Assembly: GCF_005845215.1 (NCBI RefSeq)
Contig: NZ_SPHO01000005.1
Span: 124,001-188,000 of the forward strand
Reading direction: 5' to 3'
DNA: 64,000 nt
From: Clostridium sp. 1001271st1 H5
GTDB lineage: Bacteria; Bacillota; Clostridia; Lachnospirales; Lachnospiraceae
Made by a program: the position numbers and the translations under genes. The notes under the pieces were generated by a model that was not told the origin of the DNA, searched no databases, and saw only the letters and a program-made list of their open reading frames with translations. Below, in pieces: positions 50,109 through 59,600 of the stretch. Numbering within the stretch: position 1 is the stretch's first letter; every line of letters starts with the position of its first letter.

Positions 50109-52160
50109 TTATGCCTCCTCCGTCTGCTTCTTTTTCCTGTTGGCGCTGTTTCGCCGGATACAGCCGGCTGCCATTATGACTCCCGCAGCACACAGAAGTA
50201 TCAGGGTTCCGGGTTCTGAGCCAATGGTATATCCGGCTCCCACGGCAAAATCAGACACATGCTTCGGCAGCGGAAGGGGCTGGTTCACATCCGCGGCAGA
50301 ACCCTCCTGGTTGCGGACTGTTTCAGTGACCGCGATGAAGGAGGTGTAGGGTGTCATCATGCTGTAGTCCAGTCCCAGCTGTGTGACGGTCTTTTTGACC
50401 ATGGCCTGCCTGATTATATCCTGGGTATCCTCCCGTGTACCGTAATCCGTAAGACGCTCTGCCTTTGTCCTGGCCCACAGATAGGATATGGCATGATTGT
50501 CTGTTCCGGCCTCTGTCCGGTCCACCGGTATTTCCTGTATGTAATCCTGATTTCCGGTTTTGCCGGTTATCCGTATGGTGCCGGAAGGCTGGCCCCGCCA
50601 TTTTCCAAACAGGACAATGGGCTTTTGGGCAAACAGGGTGGGAAGGATGCCCGGCTCTACATCGTAAACATCAAAACCATCAAAGGAAACCTTTATGCCG
50701 GTCATGACCGGGGACTGGATATAGGTGCGGAAATCACTGGCAGTGCCTGAGGCCTGTTCCGGCTCCGTTACAACAAAGGCTTCCCCGGAGCCGGCTTTTG
50801 CGATTCCGTCAATTAAATAGCGGTTGACGGAGGTGCCGATTCCAAAGGAGAAGAAATCCGCAGTTTTAAGGTTCTTATTTATTATTTTGAAAATGGACGC
50901 CTCATCGGACATATAGCCGTCTGTGATGGTGACAATGCTTCTGGCCATCTGCGGGTCCTTTGGCAGGGAAACCGCCTGCTCGAGGGCCGGGGCCAGCTCC
51001 GTGCCGCCGCCTCCGTCCTGGCGCTCAATCAGGTCAATGGCCATCTGGATGTTTTCCATGGTGGCAGGTACAGATGCTTGGGCCATGGAGATGGCTGTGT
51101 CTGAAAACAGTATCAGGTTAAACCGGTCTGAATCCCTGAGATTTCCTACCAGGTCCCGTATAAGCTCCTTTGCAGTGTCAAGAGGATACCCGAACATGGA
51201 GCCTGACACATCCAGCACAAATATGTATTCACGGGGCGGAATCTCCTCCGCCCTGACACGCTCCGGGGGCTGTACCATCAGCATAAAGAAGTTCTCCTTT
51301 TCCCCTGTGTCCAGCATGTGTCCGCAGTTTATATCCTGCCCGGTAAGTCTGTAATCCAGGATGAAGTCCCGGTCCCCTGCAAATTCTCCGGAATCAGATA
51401 GGGTCACATGGGCAGCGGATTCGCTTTCTTTTTCCACCTTGATTTTATGGGAACTGCTGGTCAGACTGGAAATGGGAACGCCTGTGGAGAGGTTGACGGC
51501 AATATCATAGGTTCCCTGAGGGGCGGTTCCTTCCTCCAGGTAAGGACTTGCCACCCACTCATCCTGCCCGCTGTTTTCCGGCGAAGGACTGGCATATCTG
51601 GGTCCGGTTACGGTGGGGAATACAAACTGGTAAACCCCGTCCCGGGAGGATATCAGTTCGGTGTAGTGCAGTTCAATGCGCACCGTATCCCCGGGCATCA
51701 CATTGGCCACATTCATGGTAAATACATTGGGACGCTGCTGTTCCAGCAGAGAGGCGCTTTTTCCTTCGCTTTTAGCTTCCTCGAATTCTGTTTTGGCCTC
51801 TTCCTTTTCCCTGATTTTTGCCGTGATTACCTCGTCCCCGATTTCCATTTTCATACCATGGACCGTGACCCTGGCGGATGCCGGGAACACGTAGCTGGCG
51901 TTGATTGGATTTTGTCCTTCGTTGGTATAGGTCTGGGTGACATAGGTTTCGGCAATGACGCCGTTTATTGTGGTGGACACACTTGTGTCTTTCAGGGGGA
52001 ACTGTTCCGCCGTCCCTCCGGTGTCCTGTATAAAGAAATAGGGGGCAAGAGTCTTGTCCGCCGCATCCCCCTCCGGTTCCCCGCCGTAGACCGCAGCAGG
52101 GGACAGGGTCAGCATAAGCAGGGTCAGACATACACAGAGCCATGTTTTCTTCCGTTTCAT
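50109..52160 (-). CDS. Surface-sorted VIT and VWA domain protein, exosortase substrate
   Basis: 683 aa. Signal peptide 1-26. The VIT domain spans about 45-185 (NGVIAETYVTQTY, PNVFTMNVANVMPGDTV). The VWA domain starts near residue 318 with an intact MIDAS (VLDVSGSM, then the Thr in GGGTELAP and Asp in TITDGYMSD). A beta-rich region follows to ~600. The C-terminus reads GSEPGT, a hydrophobic helix, then RRNSANRKKK: the three parts of a PEP-CTERM-like sorting signal. Domain order matches inter-alpha-trypsin-inhibitor-like 'sortase target' proteins. It is likely cleaved and surface-anchored by the next gene's exosortase; its ligand is unknown. Confidence 0.82.
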   Translation of the reverse strand: MKRKKTWLCVCLTLLMLTLSPAAVYGGEPEGDAADKTLAPYFFIQDTGGTAEQFPLKDTSVSTTINGVIAETYVTQTYTNEGQNPINASYVFPASARVTVHGMKMEIGDEVITAKIREKEEAKTEFEEAKSEGKSASLLEQQRPNVFTMNVANVMPGDTVRIELHYTELISSRDGVYQFVFPTVTGPRYASPSPENSGQDEWVASPYLEEGTAPQGTYDIAVNLSTGVPISSLTSSSHKIKVEKESESAAHVTLSDSGEFAGDRDFILDYRLTGQDINCGHMLDTGEKENFFMLMVQPPERVRAEEIPPREYIFVLDVSGSMFGYPLDTAKELIRDLVGNLRDSDRFNLILFSDTAISMAQASVPATMENIQMAIDLIERQDGGGGTELAPALEQAVSLPKDPQMARSIVTITDGYMSDEASIFKIINKNLKTADFFSFGIGTSVNRYLIDGIAKAGSGEAFVVTEPEQASGTASDFRTYIQSPVMTGIKVSFDGFDVYDVEPGILPTLFAQKPIVLFGKWRGQPSGTIRITGKTGNQDYIQEIPVDRTEAGTDNHAISYLWARTKAERLTDYGTREDTQDIIRQAMVKKTVTQLGLDYSMMTPYTSFIAVTETVRNQEGSAADVNQPLPLPKHVSDFAVGAGYTIGSEPGTLILLCAAGVIMAAGCIRRNSANRKKKQTEEA

Positions 52161-52334
52161 TGTTTACACCTCGTTTGTTATTTGTAGGAGTTTCCTTACT
52201 GTCCAGATTACAATGGACAGGCATCAAAAAGGCATCAAAGATGCATCAAATTTGCATCATATGAAAAAATTTTACAGCCGTTCAGGCAAGATGAAAAGGC
52301 CGGAGGAGAATTCTGACCGTAAAGAGGAAATCCA

Positions 52335-52363
52335 TTGACATTCTGTATTTTTAGTTATAAAAT
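52335..52363 (+). promoter_or_regulatory. Sigma-A promoter of the antiporter gene
   Basis: TTGACA (52335-52340), 17 bases, TAAAAT (52358-52363), giving a leader of about 117 bases. Confidence 0.75.
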
Positions 52364-52422
52364 AAGTACCGGGAATGAAGTTCTCCCTTAGTCTGACTAG
52401 AACCGCTTATAAAGCTGATGAC

Positions 52423-52468
52423 TTCTGCATTATGTATTAACGCAGAAATTATCGGCTTTTTCTGCGTT
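52423..52468 (+). promoter_or_regulatory. Switch-like leader with mutually exclusive hairpins
   Basis: GCAGAA (52442-52447) can pair either with TTCTGC upstream (52423-52428) or, within the longer stem AACGCAGAAA/TTTCTGCGTT (52439-52448 and 52459-52468), with TTCTGC downstream. The second hairpin ends 4 bases before the AAGGAGGA ribosome site. This is a typical layout for a riboswitch expression platform, but no known aptamer was recognised. Confidence 0.45.
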
Positions 52469-52486
52469 TGTAAGGAGGAAAAGAAT

Positions 52487-53665
52487 ATGCTGATTAGTAT
52501 TGCTTACATGTTGATGCTGGGAATGTTTCTGGGCTGGGTGTGCAGGAAACTGCGGCTGCCCGGCCTTATGGGGATGATTTTTACGGGGATTCTTCTGGGA
52601 CCCTATGCGTTTAACCTGATTGATGTGTCCATTCTGAACATATCGTCGGAGCTGAGGCGGATTGCCCTCATTATCATATTGATGCGGGCAGGGCTTTCCC
52701 TGGATGTAAATGATTTAAAGAAGGTGGGAAGGCCGGCCGTGCTCATGTGTTTTCTCCCTGCCTGCTTTGAAATATTGGGAATGGTCATACTGGCGCCGAA
52801 ATTGCTGGGGATGCCGGTGCTTGACGCCGCCATTATGGGAGCTGTGGTTGGGGCGGTTTCGCCGGCTGTCATTGTTCCCAAGATGTTAAAATTGATTGAA
52901 GAAGGATACGGTACGGATAAGGGAATTCCGCAGTTGATTTTGGCGGGAGCTTCCGTGGACGATGTGTTTGTGATTGTCATGTTCACGGCCTTTACTGGTC
53001 TTGCCCAGGGTGGAGCGGTGTCACCCATGAGCTTTGTAAAGATACCTGTGTCCATTCTGGTTGGAGGACTTGTGGGACTGGCGGCCGGATGGGGTCTGGC
53101 TGTATACTTTAAGAGAGTTCATATCCGGGATACGGTGAAGGTTATCATCCTGCTGTGCGTGGCCTTTATTCTGGTGACGCTGGAGGACAGGTATTCGGAC
53201 ATCGTGCCGTTTTCAGCTTTGATTTCAGTCATGGGAATCGGAATCGCCCTGCAGAAGAAACGGGAGGAAGCAGCCCGCCGGCTATCCGTTAAGTTCAATA
53301 AGGTGTGGGTCTGCGCTGAAATCCTGCTCTTTGTTCTGGTGGGGGCAACTGTGAATATCCGATATGCATGGTCGGCCGGTTTACCGGCTGTCTTACTTAT
53401 TTTCGGCGTGCTGGTGTTCCGGATGGCCGGTGTGTTCTGCTGTCTGGTCAGGACAAAGCTGGATGTGAGGGAACGGGTATTCTGCATGATAGGGTATATG
53501 CCTAAGGCTACGGTGCAGGCCGCCATAGGCGGAATGCCTCTGGCCATGGGTCTGGCCTGCGGGGATATGGTGCTGACGGTTGCAGTGCTGGCCATCCTGA
53601 TTACAGCACCCTTGGGAGCCTTTTTGATTGACCTGACCTATAAGCGTCTTTTGCAGAACAGCTAA
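52487..53665 (+). CDS. Monovalent cation:proton antiporter (CPA family)
   Basis: 392 aa from the ATG at 52487 (AAGGAGGA 8 bases upstream); the in-frame ATG at 52418 lies in the leader structure. About 12 membrane helices. CPA-type features include the first helix motif RKLRLPGLMGMIFTGILLGPYAF, the RIALIIILMRAGL region, and an unwound-helix segment with Asp-Asp (GASVDDVFVIVMF) at the expected ion-binding position. It exchanges Na+ or K+ for H+. The last 4 bases overlap the convergent amidase. Confidence 0.87.
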   Translation: MLISIAYMLMLGMFLGWVCRKLRLPGLMGMIFTGILLGPYAFNLIDVSILNISSELRRIALIIILMRAGLSLDVNDLKKVGRPAVLMCFLPACFEILGMVILAPKLLGMPVLDAAIMGAVVGAVSPAVIVPKMLKLIEEGYGTDKGIPQLILAGASVDDVFVIVMFTAFTGLAQGGAVSPMSFVKIPVSILVGGLVGLAAGWGLAVYFKRVHIRDTVKVIILLCVAFILVTLEDRYSDIVPFSALISVMGIGIALQKKREEAARRLSVKFNKVWVCAEILLFVLVGATVNIRYAWSAGLPAVLLIFGVLVFRMAGVFCCLVRTKLDVRERVFCMIGYMPKATVQAAIGGMPLAMGLACGDMVLTVAVLAILITAPLGAFLIDLTYKRLLQNS

Positions 53666-55263
53666 GGGACTGTCCGGCCAGCTGCTGTTTGCTGGAATGA
53701 AAAGCCCAGGTCCAGAAGCATTCGGTCCTGGCCGTATCCTGCCGTAAATGTGGCGCCCTGGGGCCTGCCCTTGTCATTGAGGCCCAAGGGAACGGTCAGC
53801 TCCGGGTATCCTGCCGCGCACACGATATCGGAAGCCGAGGTATTGAGAAATGCAATGGAGTCCAAATCATAGGACTCCATCAGGGTATCCAGCTCCTGAC
53901 GGGCTTTTTGGATGGAGTCATGGATTGGAGAATAATCAGGGACCGTAATCGCTTCAGCTGCTTCCAGATGGTCCTGTCCGTAACGCATCCTTCGTATGGG
54001 GGCCTGCCGGTTATAGTCCAGCAGGTCCCCCAGTTTTGTTATGGGGAGCTGGTTTTGTTCTGCAAAATGCTGGAATTCCTGTTTAAAGGTCAGGTGAATG
54101 ACAGTTTGGACCCGGACTCCATGGCCCTCCAGCGGGATTTCTGTCACATGGGCCCCGGCGGATATAAGGATGTCCCTGAGCCGGGATATCATGGCAGGGT
54201 CATTGTAGGCGTATACTGCCAGACCAATGCCGGCACCTTTTAAAGCGTCCGGATTCAGGTTTGCCGCGGGATTGGAAGCCGCGGTGCCGGGCAGGCCCAG
54301 AAGGGCGTCATAGGCCAGGGCTGCATCCTGTACTGTTTTGGCAATGGGCCCCGGGGTGTCCAGAGCATGGATTAACGGCATGATTCCTTCCGCGGATATC
54401 CGGTCACGGGAGGGCTTAAAGCCGACCACGGAGCTGGCGGCCGCAGGGCCGGCGATGGAGCCGGCTGTCTCCGTGCCAATGGACACCGGCACCAGGTTGG
54501 CAGTGACCGAAACCGCGCTGCCGCTGCTGGAGCCGGAAGGGGAAATCTTCAGGGGACCGTAGGGATTGACGGTCTGGCCCTTGTTACCGCTGTATCCGGA
54601 GGGCATGATACTTGACATATAATTGGCGAATTCCGATAAATTATTTTTACCCAGGATAACAGCGCCCTGCTCCCGCAGGGTGCGGACCAGAGGGGCATCC
54701 TGGGCAGGAATATAGTCTGAGTAGGCCTCGGCCCCAAAGCTGGTGGGTATGTTCCTGGTATTGATATTATCCTTGAACATGACAGGAATTCCAAAGAGAG
54801 GGGAGGGAGGGCGGAAGTCTGCGGTATCCTGCTGCCCGGTTGAATCCTGCTGCCGTCCTGATGCGCCCGGCTGTTTCCGGATGGCATCGCATGTCCGGGC
54901 CTGCTCCATGGCATCCGGCGCTATCTCCGCAACCGAGTTATAACCGTGTCTGCACTGGTCCAGCTTTTTAATGCGGTACAGGCAGAGGGCGGTCAGTTCC
55001 TCATAGGTCAGCTCACTGTCCATGACGGACTGCTGCAGCTCATCCAGGCTTTTTTCCAGTACATACTGTTCTTTTTCTGCCTCCAGGCGTTCCATGTCCA
55101 TACCTTCCAGCTGCCGGTCAATGGAGGTTAGTAAATCTTCATTGTCCCAGCTAATCCATTCTTCTCCGGGCGGGACCATGTTCCTGAAATACAGGACCAT
55201 GGCTGAGAGCAGAAGGAGCAGGATTAGGGAAAAGGCCAGGATTTTCTTATATGTTCTATTCAT
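53662..55263 (-). CDS. Membrane-anchored amidase-signature family protein
   Basis: 533 aa. An N-terminal hydrophobic helix (residues ~8-25) without a lipobox suggests a membrane-anchored, extracytoplasmic enzyme. The amidase-signature triad is present: Lys in PVMFKDNINT, Ser in the ISPSGSSSGSAVSV loop, and the nucleophile Ser in TETAGSIAGPA (relatives usually have TDTGGSIR, so this segment is divergent). Family members hydrolyse amides or transfer ammonia; substrate unknown. A helical N-terminal segment (~40-80) and a low-complexity Gln/Ser/Thr insert (~130-148) are additions to the core. Confidence 0.82.
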   Translation of the reverse strand: MNRTYKKILAFSLILLLLLSAMVLYFRNMVPPGEEWISWDNEDLLTSIDRQLEGMDMERLEAEKEQYVLEKSLDELQQSVMDSELTYEELTALCLYRIKKLDQCRHGYNSVAEIAPDAMEQARTCDAIRKQPGASGRQQDSTGQQDTADFRPPSPLFGIPVMFKDNINTRNIPTSFGAEAYSDYIPAQDAPLVRTLREQGAVILGKNNLSEFANYMSSIMPSGYSGNKGQTVNPYGPLKISPSGSSSGSAVSVTANLVPVSIGTETAGSIAGPAAASSVVGFKPSRDRISAEGIMPLIHALDTPGPIAKTVQDAALAYDALLGLPGTAASNPAANLNPDALKGAGIGLAVYAYNDPAMISRLRDILISAGAHVTEIPLEGHGVRVQTVIHLTFKQEFQHFAEQNQLPITKLGDLLDYNRQAPIRRMRYGQDHLEAAEAITVPDYSPIHDSIQKARQELDTLMESYDLDSIAFLNTSASDIVCAAGYPELTVPLGLNDKGRPQGATFTAGYGQDRMLLDLGFSFQQTAAGRTVP

Positions 55264-55468
55264 AATATGAGTTCTCCGTATTTTTAATTGAAATCCGCTG
55301 TTCGTTTGAACTGATAAGAATAGGATGTCCGTATCTTATTGATTTTATCTATCCGCGCTGTTTTGGGAAGAAAGGTGAATCCTGCCATTGTGGAGATTAG
55401 GACAGCATGGTAAAATGAGAAAGGAACGGTCCGGTTCCGTAGGGACCGGGGCCTGAGGAAACCGACGG

Positions 55469-55550
55469 CTGAAATTCACCGGAGGAAACCGACGGAGGAA
55501 AATACCCGGGTTCCATCACGGTCTGAAATCACCCGGCTGAAATCACCCGG
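55469..55550. repeat. Short degenerate direct repeats in the amidase/nitrilase intergenic region
   Basis: CTGAAATCACCCGG occurs in tandem at 55523-55536 and 55537-55550, and a variant CTGAAATTCACCGG lies at 55469-55482. GGAAACCGACGG also occurs twice between 55457 and 55496. The 398-base gap (55264-55661) holds these repeats and no convincing gene or promoter. Confidence 0.6.
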
Positions 55551-55661
55551 CGGGCATGGATGCCGTACGGAAAATGGCGGCACAGAACAGGGATAATACT
55601 GATAAATTTAAGTGAATTCCGTTGGAACTATACCTGGAGTTAGCAGGAAAGGGGAAGGGAA

Positions 55662-56585
55662 ATGAAGGATTTGAAGAAAATATGTAAAATAGCCGTTATT
55701 CAGGCTGCGCCTGTTATGTTTGACAAGGATGCATGTACACAGAAGGCGGAACAACTGATTCAGGAGGCGTCCCAGGGGGGAGCAGAGCTCATTGTGTTTC
55801 CGGAACTGTTTATACCGGGATACCCTTACGGCATGACATTTGGGTTTTGCGTGGGAAGCCGCAGCGGGGAGGGACGGAAGGACTGGAAAATGTACATGGA
55901 CAACTCCATCCTGGTTCCCGGAAAGGAGACAGAGAAAATCGGCCTGGCTGCCCGGAAAGCTGGGGCTTATGTCAGCATCGGTGTCTCTGAACGGGACGGT
56001 GTGACGGGAACCCTTTACAATACAAACCTGTTCTTCTCTCCCCAGGGAGAATTGATTTGCGTGCACCGCAAATTAAAGCCCACCGGGGCTGAACGGGTGG
56101 TATGGGGCGATGCGGACAGGGGATATTTTCCGGTTGCGGAAACGCCCTGGGGTGTGATGGGAAGCCTGATTTGCTGGGAAAGCTATATGCCGCTGGCCAG
56201 GGCGGCCCTGTATGAGAAGGGAGTGGCCCTGTACATATCCCCTAATACCAATGACAATCCGGAGTGGCAGTCCACCATTCAGCACATTGCCCTGGAGGGG
56301 AGATGCTACTTCATCAACTGCGATATGTATTTTACCAGGGATATGTATCCGGAGGGCCTGCACTGCAGGGATGAGATTGACAGACTGCCGGATACTGTGT
56401 GCAGGGGAGGCAGCTGCATCGTGGACCCATATGGTCACTATGTGACAGAGCCGGTGTGGGATAAGGAGGCCATAATCTATGCGGACCTGGAGACGGACCG
56501 GGTATGTGCCAGCCGTATGGAGTTTGATGTCTGCGGACATTACTCCCGTCCGGATGTGCTGAGGCTTCAGATTGACGACAGATAA
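55662..56585 (+). CDS. Nitrilase / carbon-nitrogen hydrolase
   Basis: 307 aa. The Glu-Lys-Cys triad is E48 (VFPELFIPGYP), K137 (HRKLKPT) and C171 (LICWESYMPLAR). The ICWESYMPL and HRKLKPTGAERVVWG contexts match true aliphatic or arylaceto-nitrilases rather than amidases or beta-ureidopropionases. It converts R-CN to the acid plus ammonia without a free amide. A ribosome site AAGGGGAAGGGA precedes the ATG. It is followed 16 bases later by a large sensor kinase, an unusual partner. Confidence 0.88.
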   Translation: MKDLKKICKIAVIQAAPVMFDKDACTQKAEQLIQEASQGGAELIVFPELFIPGYPYGMTFGFCVGSRSGEGRKDWKMYMDNSILVPGKETEKIGLAARKAGAYVSIGVSERDGVTGTLYNTNLFFSPQGELICVHRKLKPTGAERVVWGDADRGYFPVAETPWGVMGSLICWESYMPLARAALYEKGVALYISPNTNDNPEWQSTIQHIALEGRCYFINCDMYFTRDMYPEGLHCRDEIDRLPDTVCRGGSCIVDPYGHYVTEPVWDKEAIIYADLETDRVCASRMEFDVCGHYSRPDVLRLQIDDR

Positions 56586-56601
56586 TCCATAGGAAAGCAG
56601 G

Positions 56602-59600
56602 TTGACGGGCGTGAAGATAAAATCAGATACAGAGCTGCATCAGCGCTTGGAGGAAGTGAAGAAACTGGCCAGCCGTATGATGCACATGCACTATTGCGAG
56701 CACGATACAGAGGGAATCATTTCCTGTTTTTCAGACCGGTTTTCCTGGATGGGGGCAGGGGAACAGGAGTATCTGTCCGGCAGACAGGCCTGTGTGGAAC
56801 GGTTCCGGAAGTTTGGTAAAACCATTCCCGACTGTAATATCCGGGATGAGGAATACGATGCCTTCTGCCCCATGGAGGGCATATATGTTGTCATGGGACG
56901 GATGTGGATAGCCACGGACCCCAGCACCCGGATGTACCTGAAAGTACATCAGAGGGTGACCTTTGTGTTTCAGGATACAGAGGAGGGGATTATGTGTTCC
57001 CATATCCATTGTTCCAATCCTTATCAGGAAATGCTGGACGGGGAGAGCTTTCCGGAAAAAATCGGCAGGCAGTCCTATGAGTACGTCCAGGAGCGCTTAA
57101 ACGCCCTGGAGGAAGAGACAAAACAGCAGAACCGGCAGCTGGAAGTAATCATGTCCTCCATTGCAGGGGGGCTGAAAATAAGCAATGACGATGACACCTA
57201 TTCCTTTGCCTATGTCAGCAGGGAGGCGGCGGCCCTGTTTGGGTATACCGTGGAAGAATTTATGGAAGCAACCGGCGGGACAGCAGTGGGAAATGTGTAT
57301 CCGCCCGACCTTCCGGGCGCCCTGGCTGACTGTGCGGAGGCGTTCAGGGATGGAAACCTTACCTACTCCACCCGTTACAGGGTACGCTGCAAGGACGGAA
57401 GTCTTAAGTGGGTCATTGACAGCGGCAAGAAGGCCCAGGATGCGGACGGGAACTGGATGGTCAACAGCCTGTACCTGGATGTGACCAGGTCTGAGGAGGA
57501 CGCCCAGCGTCTGAGGGAACAGACCCAGCTGCTGGCCAGTATTTACGATACGGTTCCATGCGGCATCATCCGCTTTGTCAGGGACATACAGGGCGGATTC
57601 CGTCTTGTTTCCATCAATAAGGCCGTATTGTCGCTGATGGATTACCAGGATATGGAGGAGGGTTTTAAGGACTGGCGCGACGGCGTACTGGGTGCTGTGC
57701 TGGCAGAGGACCGCCCGATATTGCAGGAGGCATACCGCAGGCTGAAGGAGGTTGGCGACCGGCAGGACCAGGAATACAGGGTAAGATGGAAGGACGGAAG
57801 CCTTCACTGGCTGGAGGGGACCAGTATGATTGTGGGGGTCACTCCACAGGGAGAGGACATCCTGCAGCGCACAGCGGTGGACATCACCCAGCGCAGGATT
57901 CTCCAGGAACAGTTAGGGCGGGAACAGGAGATGTACCGTGTTTCCATGGAGGTGAGCTCCGCTGTCATGTTTGAATACCGCATGGATGAGGATGTGTTCA
58001 TCAGCTACGAACCCAGGACAGGACAGGGAGTGCTCCGCAACGAACTCCCCAATTATTCCAGGATACTGCTGGAACAGCAGGTGGTCCATCCGGACGATGT
58101 GCCTACGGTCATTGACAATATCTGCAACGGCCGCTCAGAGGTTTTTGAGGTGCGCTGTTCTGTTCCCGGCGGCCAGCCCGGAAAATTTATCTGGTACAGG
58201 GTCAACAGCAGGCTGATTATGGAGGAAGGGAAACCCAGCCGGGTGGTGGGAGCGCTCCACAATATACATTCCATGAAATCAAAGCTCTCAGAGAACAGCG
58301 AACGCCTCTATATGAGCCAGTCAGCTCTTCAGGCCATCAATGGCGTGTATGTCAGCATATTCTATGTAAACCTGTCCCAGGACAGCTATTACGCTGTAAG
58401 GCTGCCGGAAGCCAGCAAAGGAGCGGGGCTGCCGAGAAACGGGGCCTATTCCTCCGTTCTTCGCAGTTATATCCTTTCGGATGTGGACCCGGCAGACAGG
58501 AACCGGGTGGGTTCCATATGCAGCCTGGACTGGCTGCTGGGGGAGCTGTCCGGAGGAAACGAACATATTGAGGTGGAGTTCAGGCACTGCCGCTCTCCGC
58601 TGTGGCTGCGGATGGAGGTCCACATGGCTGCCGCGGAGGAGGGAAGGCCAAAGACAGCCATCATCGCCCTTCGCAATATCAGCGCCGAGAAACAGCGGGA
58701 GCTGGAGTATTATGAGGAGGAGAAAAAGGCAAAGCATGCCCTGGAGGAAGCATATGATTCCCTGAACCGGGCCAACCAGGCAAAGTCGGATTTTCTCTCC
58801 AGGATGAGCCACGACATACGTACGCCCATGAATGCAATTATGGGCATGACGGCCATAGCTAGGAGCAGTCTGTCCAACCGTGATAAGGTGGAGGACTGTC
58901 TGTCCAAAATCAGCCTTTCAGGCAGTCATCTTCTGGATTTAATCAATAAGGTGCTGGACATGTCAAAAATAGAATCCGGAAATGCAGGGCTGAGCGAGGA
59001 TGCTTTCTGCCTGAAGGATTTGGTGGAGGAGGTGTCCCAAATCATCAAACCGGATATGGACAGCAGGAAGCAGGAGCTGTCCATTGACATAAAGGAGATG
59101 GCCCACCATGCCGTATACGGGGATGCGGTCCGGGTCAAACAGATACTCATCAACCTGCTGTCCAACGCAGTAAAGTATACTCCTGACAGGGGCCGTATAT
59201 CTGTATCCCTGGAAGAAAAGCTTTCCAGTGAAAGCGGGGTGGGATGCTTTGAGTTTGTGGTGGAGGACAACGGCATCGGCATGACGCCGGAATTCCTGGA
59301 AAAGCTGTTCATGCCCTTTGAACGGGCCGAAGATTCCAGGGTCAGCCAGGTCCAGGGAACCGGGCTGGGACTGGCTATTACCAGGAATCTGGTGCAGATG
59401 ATGAACGGCACCATCCGTGTGGAGAGCCGGTTAAACAGGGGGACCCGGTTCATTGCCACCATATTCCTGAAGCTGGCTCAGGAGGAGACAGGAGAGGGTG
59501 CCCCGGACAGCGGCAATGAAGAGGCCCCGGCCCCATTTCCGCCCGGGACCCGGGTGCTGCTGGCGGAGGACAATGAGCTGAACCGTGAAATCGTGGTGGA

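Noticed and set aside
55440..55560. CRISPR-like array in the amidase/nitrilase gap
   Set aside because: Repeats are only 12-14 bases, partly tandem without unique spacers, and no cas genes are nearby.
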